Source of the DNA: Ehretia macrophylla
Lineage: Eukaryota > Streptophyta > Magnoliopsida > Boraginales > Ehretiaceae
DNA length: 64,000 nt
NCBI GenBank assembly: GCA_037974665.1
Contig: CM075781.1
Span: 35,565,235-35,629,234 of the forward strand
Direction: 5' to 3'
The notes under the pieces were generated by a model. The model ran no database searches, was not told the DNA's origin, and saw nothing but the letters and a program-made list of their open reading frames with translations. Numbering within the stretch: the stretch's first letter is position 1; every line of letters begins with the position of its first letter. Both the position numbers and the translations under genes were made by a program. Shown here one piece after another: positions 22,233 to 33,175 of the stretch.

Positions 22233-24469
22233 GTAAAATCATTATCTCGACCAGATACTGTCAATTGTCAAGCTAAGGTATCAAGGATCTAAAGAAATGT
22301 AGAAAATCAAAGTTAGAATGACACTATTTGTGACAATTAAACCCACAAATGAACCAAATTCAGTTTTAAGGCACTAACCTCTCCTGGTATCTACTTCCGT
22401 GGCATGAGACCACACATATCATTTCTGTCAATATGATACATTTGGGTTCTTACAACAATCTATCTACAACACAAGTAATATCATTCATTAGTATCATCAT
22501 CAAAAGAATTTAAAAAATGTTTTGATTGGAAAACTTATTTATGCAACTTACTTTAATTCACTCCCTTTGAATAAGAATGAGATCAAACTTCTATCATTTA
22601 AATTGTCAACCCCAATTTCATCACTTCCTTCTGTATGACTACCCAATACAATAATATTCTTAACATCTTCCAAATTGACATCATTGTTTGTTCGGAACAA
22701 ACATTTACGAATGAGAGAATTTTTATGACTTTCCTCCTTAGCCATGTTAAAGGAGAATTGCATGATGTGGATTCCTCAAATGGCTCTACTTTAGGCACTC
22801 ACAATTCTTTTTCATTCCCAATCACTTGCTGAAATTTATGAGCATAATCAACATAAATAGTTTCATCAACTTCACTAGCTTTAAACACCAAATCTCCTCC
22901 AAAATCACCATCATTCTGTACTTCCTCAGCATTACCACCATCACCATGATCACTACCATCATCATTATTATCAACATTATCACCACCATCTTCATGATCA
23001 TCATCACCACGATCACAATCATCCTTAAGACCATCATGATCACCATCACCATTACTATTACAATCATCTTCAACACCATCACAATCACGATCATCATCAT
23101 CACCACCATGATCATGATCATCATCACCATTATCATCATGATCATCATCACTACCATCGCCATCACCATCATCAGCATCACTGTCACCTCCATTGTTACC
23201 TTTATCTTGTACAATAACTGTACTCAACAAAAAACGTTCAATATTTTGAGTTGTAGTAAGAAAATCTGTTAGCACCTGTTTCATTTCTTCTTGGTCTTTT
23301 GATAACTTTTCAACTTTGTTCTCAAGTGTGGACAACCTATCTTGTGTTCCATCTTTTATATCAACATTCTCACCCGGCTCACAAACTAAAGCAATTGATC
23401 TTTTGTACTCATATCCACCACACTTTGCATAGTTCTTTAACCTTATATTCACATTTTTATTGGTCCAATAAGCAATACAAGGGCGGATATTATGGGAAGA
23501 GTGTCTATCATGAGCGGGGTTGAATTTTTTGAAAAAGAAAATCTGCATACCAAAAATGAACAAGTTAATTTAATTTTTACTTACTTAAATTTATTATTTA
23601 AATACAAATCAAACTCAATAGGCAAAATATTTATCTTACCACCAAAAGAAATAGACAACCACCTACATAATTTTGTTCCAAACACCTATAATGCTGGATT
23701 TCATCTGCTAATGAATCCGACACGAGTTGTGACCAATTGAACTGTGAGATAACATCAACATTTTTCACTGCATGTAACATCTCCTTTTTCACTGCGAAAT
23801 TAGTTATTGGGCATAACAAATATCCCAAAGCAAATAAACAGTACATTACTTTAAATTCTGTTCCTGCGCTCTTTCACTCCTTTATCCTACTAGTCAACTT
23901 GTGCAATGGTATATGAGACTTATATACCTCAAACTTCTCACAGCATTCATCAATCTTATTGTCCAGTCCCTTGCAAATTACGGGTTGTCCTTCACTAGGC
24001 AAACCAAACATCTTCCCTACAACGGCACTAGTTATCTTTATTTCATGCTCATGGATCTCCAAGGTACATGAAAGAGGATTAAAATGGTCTACCAGCCATT
24101 TACACAATGGATGTTTCAAAACAGTGCATTGGAGTTCCAACAAGCCCCCAAACCCAATACTTCTAACAACATTTTTTTGCTCATCAGTTAGATTCTTGTT
24201 TAACTCAACAATCTTTAACAAAGAAAGTCGAGTTTGAAAATTATCCTACAATACCAAATTATAAGGATCAATATAAATTACAAATCATCTTAATAGAAAA
24301 AACCTTATGTTGTGATTATGTTTGGATTACCTTTTTGCCTGCATCCACATCTTGTTTTTCTTTCTTTTGGTCTTTCCTAGTAAATAATAACAAGTCCTAA
24401 TTAATATATGCTATCGTAGTTCATAAATAATGTGAACGACAAACCACTCTTACATAAAGGATCCATCAA

Positions 24470-24597
24470 AGTTTGTAGGCCTATTTACTGTCTTCGAGCT
24501 AGGCTCAGTTGTTATCTTTCTCTTCTTCCTCGAGTTTGTAGGCCTATTTACTATCTTTGAACTAAGCTCAGTTGTTATCTTTATCTTCTTCCTCGAG
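24470..24597. repeat. Tandem duplication, unit about 64 bp, coding
   Basis: GTTTGTAGGCCTATTTACT... through CTTCTTCCTCGA is present twice with few differences. On the minus strand it encodes a duplicated basic 21-residue segment of the Ulp1-like protein. Confidence 0.9.
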
Positions 24598-24640
24598 GAA
24601 GATTGAGTAGGACCCGTTTCCCCTAAAGAATAATTTTTTC

Positions 24641-26884
24641 ATGTCGATACCATCGTTTCTGATATCAATAGACTTTTTATGTCAGATTACATATATCAAG
24701 TTCAAACAAAGAATACAATATGCACATATATAATAGTAGTCAGTGACTCGGACGACATAACTATAACAAATTTGTATAAACACACATGTGTGCACGCAGA
24801 ATACAGGATCTATACCATATGTTCACACCCAAATGACTACAAATAATTTTTTTCATCTTCTCTAAGAATAGAAAGTTATAGCAGTCAACTGATTCATAGT
24901 GATGGAGCTCACATTACATGGTCAAATAAGTTAGTGGATGAATCACATATAACTTGTTATTCATAGATACTCCGTGGCTCCTCTTCATAGTGAATTGACA
25001 TTGGATAATGGAAGTGAAATCAACTCAAACTTGGACTACTACAAGCCAGCTAGACTTTATATAAAACATCTCGATTTTACTCCCAATGATTGAGCCGCTG
25101 TTGCCTAGAGTAACCATGAGAAGTAAGTGAGGAAGATCCTTTAAGATTGAATCATTGTTAAGCACATTTTCAATGTGAAAATCAGAAGAGCATATCAGTA
25201 AATATGTTTCGTAATATTTATTAGAAAGGTAAATGTGGTTGCCAGATGTTTACCAACTACTGATGATGAGAATTTTTGGACGATACCATCTACATGGACA
25301 TGCAGTTTACTACAAATAAAAGAAAAAACAAGCAGCTGCAACTGCAACTGCCTAAAATAAAGAACCGCCTCATTCTTAAACATAAATGACCTTTGTTTCA
25401 AATGACTAAAGAACTACACCTATTAGTTTGACTCTAAAATTAAAAAACTGCACCTCTCCAACAATAAGTGTTTTACATAAAGTGAAAAGCCCATATCGAT
25501 GATAAGGTAATTGCAACAAGAAACTCAAATTGAATAAGCTCAAGGATAAACTCACATGTCAGTCTGTCACCATCTCTGCTATCTAATCAAACCCAAAACT
25601 TTGTTTAATAAAGAATATGTTTTAAACATTAATCAACACCCTTATGAAACAATTAAAGAGGCCTCGTTACAAATCTTGTCAGAAACAAGAATATTTTAAC
25701 AGCATTTTGGTACACATCAAGGTAGGTTTCCAAAAATGTCACGCGATCTTAAGTGTATTTTGTCAGAAAGTATTGGGGAAAGGTAATGTAATAACCCCTA
25801 GTGATTAATATTGAATGCAGATTAAAAATCAAAAAAGAAATGTCCCTTCAAACGAAAGGAAGACTTTAAACTAAGCATGTGGGGGTACAGTATTAGGTTT
25901 TCCATGTGATTTGATTATTAAAATAAACAAGATATATTAGGACATATTAAAAGCAAATCAATGTAATATAAAACAAGTGTTGTCTTCAACATAACCTGAT
26001 AGATTATGTACAAGTATGATTGTTATTATTAAAAAACAAAAAACTATGAACAATATTATATAATGCACCCAACATTAATTAACAGAAAACTAAGAGATAA
26101 CTATTGCAAGCGACTATGTATTATTTATTTCCAAGATGCATGTATTCTCAATGGAATTTTGGCCAACATCCAATATTTTGACACCTACAACATCGAGATA
26201 AACAGACAACTCTCGTTTTTAATGTTGGAAAACTCTTAAAAGCGTCAGCTGGATTCATTCAGCTGTTGTAAGTATGGGGGTAGGGCCCATATCAAATAAT
26301 TCGATTAACGTTTTTAAGAATTTCTCTTTAATGTTGCTTCAAATATGGATCAACTGGTTATAATAATCACAAATCAGGCTTTCACATACCAATACCTAGA
26401 GATTTGAGTCATTAAGATGTGGATAATATCTTGATAAGTTCATACATGATTATCTTATTTGCTTACCATGAAACCATAAGCAATAATCAAGACAATGACA
26501 TCTGAGAATGGTAGCCCCCTAAAATAGGTGTTACAAGGAAGCAGTGCAAATTAAGTGCTCAACATATAAAAGATAAAGCAATCTGTTAAGTCTTCTTATA
26601 GACAGAGTTACCATACGCAGAGAGGAGATGATCAAAAGTTCAAGAATGGGACAAAGAATTGATTAGACGGCTTGAGAAAACTATCGCAAACCAAAAACAA
26701 AATAAAAGCATGTATATTCATTGGAGGCAACAAAATGGAAATGCTTTCGGTGAAATGCATTTACTAACAGTCTCTAACCTACAAACATATCTACAGCGTT
26801 TGTGTGTTAAAATATATAATAAAACAGATTTACAGATAATATGTATATATATATAAGCAGATTTACAATATACAGTATTTTACC
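24641..26884. other. No recognisable feature
   Basis: AT-rich sequence with only short open frames. No repeats or domains recognised. Confidence 0.55.
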
Positions 26885-27092
26885 ACGACGGTGGGGGTAA
26901 AAGACATACCTGTGATAGAGATGACAGTGGCGGTGACGCTTTTGACGGTGGATTTGTTGCCTACACTATAGTTGCGCAGTTCAAGGAAAATGTGGAGAAA
27001 GTAGTGATATGTTGCTCCGGCGTGTGCTTGGAGGAGAACGATAGGGTTGTTTCCGGTGAAGAATGTGGAGGGCGCCGATGTGTTTGTCACAT
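26885..27092 (-). other. Exon-like open segment, unrecognised
   Basis: The minus strand is open for about 70 codons of unusually balanced composition compared with its surroundings (STFFTGNNPIVLLQAHAGAT, FLELRNYSVGNK, VKSVTATVISIT). It ends at a donor-like CACAG/GTATGT. It may be a stray exon of a captured gene or the end of an otherwise lost gene. I do not recognise the family. Confidence 0.3.
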
Positions 27093-27459
27093 TGAAAGGA
27101 AAAAAAAAGGTTCATTGACAGAAAGAAAGAAAAAAGAAGATGAACAGTACTCTTGCAGGTTTGAAAGACGCTGACTTGATTGTTGCGTGAAGACTTGGTT
27201 TTCTTATCGCAAATCGTGAAAGGTCAATAATGTAATTTTCTTTTAAGGATAAAGTAGACTTTTTACTCGTACTCATAATTTTTGAATTCAAAAAATAATT
27301 TAGTCATTATCCCTCATATATTGAATTGAAATAAAAAAAAATTAGGCCATAATAGTCAGACGTTTCTAAAACGTCTGACTTTTTTAAGTGTTACCCTTCT
27401 TCTAATCATAGTCTATGTGGCCATTGGCAGATCTTGATATTCTCTTTTTTGATTTTCAG
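27093..27459. other. Spacer with one palindrome, then intron end of the FYVE gene
   Basis: GTCAGACGTTT and AAACGTCTGAC (about 27357-27381) form an almost perfect palindrome. The stretch before 27460 reads as the 3' end of an intron (pyrimidine-rich, TTTTCAG). No first exon of the FYVE gene was found upstream. Confidence 0.5.
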
Positions 27460-29244
27460 CATCATTGTCGCAGATGTGGGGGCTTGTTCTGCAGCAGCTG
27501 TACGTAGCAAAGAATGGTCTTACGTGGCCAAGGTGATTCTCCTGTCCGTATTTGTGAGCCCTGCAAAAAATTAGAAGAGGCAGCATGTTTTGAAAAGCGA
27601 AACGGGCTCAAAAACAGAGCAGGAAGAGGTAAACTTTTAAGATTTGATTGCTGATTATGCTTTATTGTTCTAATCCAAGACATTGTAGGATGTAATTGGA
27701 GGCTATACTGTTTGCTGATACTTGCGACCAGTTGTTTCTTTCTGTTCTTTTTCTCTCTTTTCTCTCAATTCTTGCTTAGGAGCTTTCTTTTCATTTTCAT
27801 ACCGATTATAAAGATGAGATTTAGGCTTGTGACCTCTTTGTTTTTGTTCTTGTGCCAAGCAACAGAGGTGCATATTCAGTTGTAAAACAGTTTTCCAACA
27901 ACTAATTGTAGTGAAACCTAGAGTGACCAAGTCAAGCATTTATGAGGAGATTAGTATCTGCTTGACCTGTTACTTTTTTCCTTATTAAATTTTTTTTTTA
28001 ATATATGGGCTTAGGCTATGTTTTGCCAGTTTTATCTGTCACTTAAGCAAAGTTAATCTCTTTTCGTTAAGTCATGCAATTATGAGAGACCTAACATAAC
28101 TATGATGTATATCGTTCAGCCGTTCAATCTGGGCTACGACCTTTTAATACACAGGCCCATCATCCACTTTCGGAATTCGAACAGCTCATGTGAATTAATG
28201 TATGCTTGAACAAATGTCCTCTTCCACTATTTTGAGAATCTTATATCGACTGCCAGATAACTAGAATGCTAAATGTAAAATATTTTCATTCGACTTATCG
28301 CTCCCTCGTAAGTTGAGAGTTGCATGATCCTAAGGTCTTAATTGGCTATTTTATTGGGTTGCAGAAGTGAAACCTCTGCACTCTGCCCTTACATGAATGT
28401 TTTACTATTAGAAATTGTGTAGCAGGTAAAACTTGTTATAAGTTGATCTCAAATATGATGGATGGGAAAAAATGCCTTGTGAAACTATTGGAGATTTTGG
28501 AAGTTGGAAGCATGGAAGGCCTATTGGTAATTTATGTCTTATTAGAAAACTGGAATGCTTGTCAACGTTATTATTTGGTTCTCTGTTATACCTAAATCTG
28601 TGGCATGTGCACTTGATGATTAGAGGCACAGTTTTCGAAGTAATCTGATGTTTCTTAAAAATGGATTCTAATTCTCTTTTGTGAATGTCAATGTAAATAG
28701 GCATGATTAAAAGGGGGAAGATATTTTAATATCTGAGATCAATTGATTGAACTGGTTAGTGGCAGGAGGAATGTAGCGGTAATTGATATGCAATTTATGT
28801 GTCTCATTCCCTTTTCTAGCTACTTAGGCTATCCTCAATAGAGGCTCTAAATTGAAGGGTTCTAAAATTAAATTTAGAGCTCATTAGTAATTTAGAGCCC
28901 CATATAGAACCCCAAATATTTTTTAGGGGCTCTAAAAAAAATTCATCCCCAATGAGGGGCTCTATAAAATTGAGGCTCTATATTGTGTTAAATTTAATTT
29001 TACAAACTAATTTGAATATATGTTATTTTTTTTGAGATAAATTATTATCGTCATAATCGTAACTTTTTTTTTACGAACATTTGGATCAAAAAATTATTTA
29101 ATTCTGACAACGGTAAAAACTATTGAATTAACATGACGTTTAATTACACTCGATTTGTATTTTTTAATTTTATTATATTCCTTTTTGTGAATTAATTTAT
29201 ATTTAATTCATTGGGTTGAATTTTTTTGATTCAATCTCAACCGT

Positions 29245-29580
29245 CCATTTGTTATCTCTATCTCAAGTCTCTTATCCAAATAACACCCAGAGGATTGAAT
29301 TTTGTGAAAATCAATCTTGTTTTCTTATCTTTTATCTCAAATCTCTTATCCAAATAACATCCATAGGATTGCATTTTGTAAAAATTAATCTCGTCCGTAC
29401 GTTTTTTATCTTTTATCTCAAATCTCTTATCCAAATAACACCTATAGGATTGGATTTTGTAAAAATCAATTTCGTCCGTACGTTTCTTATCTCTTATCTC
29501 AAATCTCTTATCCAAATAACACTCATTGGATTGGATTTCTTTAAAATCAATCTCGTCGGTTCGTTTGTTATCCTTTATAC
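29245..29580 (+). repeat. Four-copy tandem repeat, unit 75-81 bp
   Basis: CAAATCTCTTATCCAAATAAC recurs at about 29263, 29338, 29419 and 29500, each time followed by AGGATTG(G/C)ATTTTGT and an (A/T)ATC(T/A)CGTCCGTACGTTT-like end. A 131-codon open frame across it is a by-product of the repeat. Confidence 0.85.
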
Positions 29581-29665
29581 ATTCATTTTTCTATATAAGT
29601 TAAGTCCTTAAACCTTTCTCAATCACCAAAATTTAAACAATACAATCCCTATCTCTCTTTCTACA

Positions 29666-30973
29666 ATGGCCCAACAAATAACCAATTATTCTTCATCTGA
29701 TGACGACATTGATGGCCACGCAATGATGGTGTCGATGCACGCACAATATCAATCACTAATGGGTGTTGCGCATGAATTGAGTTCGGATAAACATAGAGGT
29801 ACATCGTCACGCTGACAATCTATAAGGAGAGATCGGGTAAGTGCTCATAATAGGCTTATGCATGATTACTTTGTTGATCACCCTTTGTATCCTGCTTCTG
29901 AATTCACAAATAGGTTTCGGATGAGGCGCGAATTGTTTTTGAAAATTATGGGAAAAATTGTGCATTTCAACAATTACTTCATGATAAAACCAGATGCATT
30001 CAGAAAACAAGGTTTCTCGCCATATGTGAAGATGACGGTCGTGCTTCGCATGCTTGCCTACAGATGCCCTGCTGATGCGAATGAAGACTATTTGAAAATT
30101 GCAGAAACTACATCTTTACAGGCGATGAAGAAATTTTGTCTTGCCATCAACGCAGTATATGGAAACCAGTGTCTTCAACGTCCTAACAACGTAGACATGG
30201 TTAGGCTACTTAGAAAAGCCGATCAACGGGGGTTTCCTGGAATGTTAGGAAGCGTAGACTGTATGCACTGGGAATAGAAGAATTTCCCGACGGCGTGGGC
30301 TGGGACATATGCCGGGCACCATGGTCGTCCTACGATAATCCTTGAAGCGGTTGCATCGAACGACTGTTGGATATGACATTCGTACTTCGGAGCACCCGGT
30401 GCACGCAATGATTTGAACGTATTATATAGTTCTCCTATTTTTTCTGATGTTCTTGAAGGTCTATCTACAGGCATTCGGTTTACACTTAACGGTAGACAAT
30501 ACAATCAAGGTTACTACCTTGCTGATGGTATATATCCCCAATGGTCAACGATAGTGCAAGCATTTCCCAATCCAGAAGAACGAGATAAGACGTTATTTAC
30601 TAGAATGCAATAAGCTTATCGTAAGGATGTCAAAAGGGCTTTCGGAATCCTTCAAGCTAGATTTGAAATTATCAAAGGGCCATGCCGTTATTGGCATGAG
30701 AATGATATCGGGGAGATTATGAAAACTTGTATAATTCTTCATAATATGATTGTGGAAGACAACCGGGTTGAAGAAGGTGATGATTTTGTCGACGATCCGG
30801 AATGTTATCATGTTGAGGAGCCTCATGTTGTACCCAATCGAGACCCTATAACTATTACTCAGTATTTAAACAATCGTGCTCAAATGAGAGATCAGTCTGC
30901 CTATTTTATACTCCGAAATGATCTTGTGGAACATGTGTGGAATGAATATCGTGCAGGACATCTTAATTTTTAA
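29666..30973 (+). pseudogene. PIF/Harbinger transposase (DDE_Tnp_4-like), four stops
   Basis: One continuous frame of 435 codons from the ATG at 29666. The N-terminal part has a helix-rich PIF segment (FRMRRELFLKIMGKI). The nuclease core shows GSVDCMHWE (first Asp) and YYLADGIYPQW (second Asp). At the third catalytic site the family motif ERAFG reads KRAFG. Stops stand at 29813 (TGA), 30275 (TAG, where Trp is expected), 30374 (TGA, where Trp is expected) and 30611 (TAA). There is no frameshift over 1.3 kb, so decay is by point changes only. The enzyme would cut DNA at TTA targets together with the ORF1 protein; this copy cannot. Confidence 0.9.
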
Positions 30974-31227
30974 TCTAATTTTGTATTACGATGACATTTA
31001 ATTATATTGTTCTTAATATTGCGAAATTGGTCTTATTCATTGTTGTATTTTCGCTTTAAGTAATTCAATTTTTAGGTATCTCGAACTAAATTTGTATTAA
31101 TATTAAAAAAATTAAATATAAAAAAGGGAAATTAAAAACACAAATGTGAAATTAGAACAACATCGTCAATTGAGAAATTTAATGAGTATAACATAAAAAA
31201 AAATAGCCAATACAAATAATCCATGAT

Positions 31228-32158
31228 TTAAGGCAAACTGGGACGGTATACGTCATCGTCAAAGTCTATCGAACGGGAGGTGTTTCTTGCAATAATAGCC
31301 CTTTGTTGCTCAATCAAAAACGCCATTCTTTCCGCAGTTTCGAATGTCGAAGGCTTTATACTCATAGTCTTCGTATCTGCAAATTCTTCATACCTATTTG
31401 TGTACTTCTTCATAATTTTTCCCATATTTCTTACTTCTTCAACGATATCATCGACACTGCCCTTACCTTTTAATTTTTTAGCCTTCTTGTTCCCCATCGG
31501 CCTTAACGATGTAGGATTGCTTTGGGTTTCCGCCACCGACTCATTGGGATAATCATTATCAAGAGAATTTGGATTTTCGATTGGAGTTTTGGGTTGAGTC
31601 ACCGATGCATGCAGATCATTGACATTCAGTGTGGATTGAACATCGATAATTTTTCTCCATTTTTGACCATCTTGTAAAATTTTCCAACAATGTTCCATAG
31701 TAAAAAAAATTTCACCGGCAGCAGAGTATACGCGTCGAGCGTCATTCAACTAAAAAACAATTCAACAAATGTTTACAAATTAATTTTGCAAAGTGTAATA
31801 TATTATATAACATCTACAATATAAAATTAATAATATCTAAAAAACTCACGTTGTCAATAGCATTTTCCGCTTCTCGGTCTCAAATGTACTTGAGCAATAC
31901 ACTCCGCAAATCGTGTACAATTTTGGTTTATGGGAGACCATCGGCATTTCAGACTTTTTGATGTCCTCTTTTAGTTGGATAGTTCGGGGGGTGGAACTCT
32001 TCAAATTTTTTAAGAATTATGTTCCACATTGTTGTTATTGTTTGGTCTCGCCCGATAATAGGATTTTCACTAATTGAGATGAAGGCCCGACATAAAGCAA
32101 TATCTTTTTAGACGGTAAAATTGCGACCCCTCGAAGTACTATCGATATATTCCATACC
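31228..32158 (-). pseudogene. PIF/Harbinger ORF1 protein (Myb/SANT-like plus C-terminal domain)
   Basis: Two exons on minus. Exon 1 runs from about 32158 to 31850 and starts MEYIDSTSRGRNFTV. It shows a SANT-like pattern (DIALCRAFISISENPIIG, MWNIILKKFEEFHP) but has stops in frame. The intron 31849-31750 has GTGAGT and TTTTTTAG ends. Exon 2 (31749-31228) is open and holds RRVYSAAGEIF, the KWRKI segment and a C-terminal helix (ERMAFLIEQQRAIIARNT), as in NAM-associated C-terminal domains. In this superfamily ORF1 binds DNA and helps bring the transposase to the nucleus. Confidence 0.75.
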
Positions 32159-32219
32159 GTTCAAAAAAGAAAATACGATTGTTACCAAAAGTAAGAAAAA
32201 AAATAATTATTTAAACAAT

Positions 32220-32700
32220 AAATTAACACTGAAACTTAAATTTACAAAGTGTACAAGTTGAATCCAAATTAATCTCAACCATTTAAAAAAAATTTAAGAA
32301 CAAAGGATTTTAAAAAAAATGTAAAAACAAAGGATTTAAAAAAAAAAATTAATCTCAACCATTTAAAAAACAAATTAAAAACAAAGGATTAAAAAAAATT
32401 AAATCCCAACCACTTAAAAAAAAATAATCCCAACCATTAAAAAAAATTAAAAACAAAGGATTTTAAAAAAAATGTAAAAACAAAGGATTAAAAAAAAATT
32501 AAAAACAAACGATTTAAAAAAAATTAATCTCAACCATTTAAAAAACAAATTAAAAACAAAGGATTAAAAAAAAAATTAAAAACAAAGAATTTTTTAAAAA
32601 AATAATCCCAACCACTTAAAAAACAAAAAATATTTTCAAAAAAAAAATTAATCCCAAACATTAAAAAAAAAAAAATTAAACCCTACATTTAAAAACCAAC
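32220..32700. repeat. A-rich degenerate short repeats
   Basis: ATTAAAAACAAAGGATT and TTAATC(T/C)CAACCATTTAAAAA alternate many times with A-runs between them. Confidence 0.7.
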
Positions 32701-32704
32701 TACC

Positions 32705-33175
32705 CTCCCCATTTTCCCCTTGACCCGCCGCCGCTCCCACCCCTCCCTCCCTCCCCCCCCCCCCCCCCCCCTGTTTCTTCTCTCTGCAGCACACCCACCC
32801 CCCACCCCCACCCCCATCCCCACCCCACCCCACCCCACCTCACCTCACCTCTCTTCCCCGCTGACGAAGGCATCCCACCCTACCTCCCCCGCCGCCGACG
32901 AAGGCCCCCCCCCCCCCCCCCCAATCCCCACCTCCACCTCCACCTCCACCTCCACCTCCCCTCTCTCTCCCTCTCCCCCACCCCACCCCACCTCTCCTCT
33001 CTCTCCCCCTCCCCTTCCCCCGTCCTCTCTCTCCCCCCTTTCCTCTCACCCGCCGCCGACGAAGGCACCCCCCCCCCCCCACATCCCCTCTCTCCTCCTC
33101 CCCCCCCTTCACTGCCTCGCGCACCCCACCCTACCCCACCCCACCCCACCCCACCTCCCCATTTTCCCTGCTGAC
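32705..33175. repeat. C-rich low-complexity tract (G-rich on minus)
   Basis: Nearly pure pyrimidine with runs of up to about 20 C, CCCCA repeats (about 32793-32838 and 33120-33155) and CCACCT repeats (about 32930-32957). A GACGAAGGC segment recurs at about 32863, 32897 and 33058. Minus-strand GGGG runs could form G-quadruplexes. Open frames here encode only Pro/Ser or Gly/Arg low complexity. Confidence 0.85.

Larger units (their letters stand above)
21350..24640 (-). pseudogene. Ulp1-like (C48) protease gene of transposon type, broken
   Basis: Minus-strand pieces make one multi-exon gene. About 24640-24455: basic exon with two copies of a 21-residue repeat (RKKxKITTExSSKxVNRPTN). About 24240-23631: a plant domain typical of transposon-borne Ulp1 proteins (SIGFGGLLELQC, AVVGKMFGLPSEG, YCLFALGYLLCP, FNWSQLVSDSL). 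23563-22799: coiled-coil part, then a very Asp-rich tract. 21910-21365: protease core with IFIPMNYCNNHWLLVI (catalytic His) and PAWVPQQNNGYDC (oxyanion Gln and catalytic Cys). The usual Asp position (VYDS) reads VCNS here, and TGA replaces the Gly codon after the catalytic Cys. Ulp1 enzymes cleave SUMO; copies in Mutator-like elements (KI-MULE, CUMULE types) are known. Exon borders are approximate. Confidence 0.7.

Noticed and set aside
22822..23272. Met/Ile-rich open frames overlapping the Asp-rich tract on both strands.
   Set aside because: They are shadow frames of the CAT/ATC triplet repeats; only the Asp-rich frame fits the Ulp1-like gene.
14406..27392. AACACTTAAAAAAGTCA at 14406-14422 has an exact inverted match at 27376-27392, bracketing the FAR1/GRF/Ulp1 region.
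   Set aside because: Similarity stops at 17 bp in AT-rich DNA and no 9-bp duplication flanks it, so I do not call it a terminal inverted repeat.
29216..29611. 131-codon plus-strand frame.
   Set aside because: It is made by a four-copy tandem repeat whose unit happens to lack stops.
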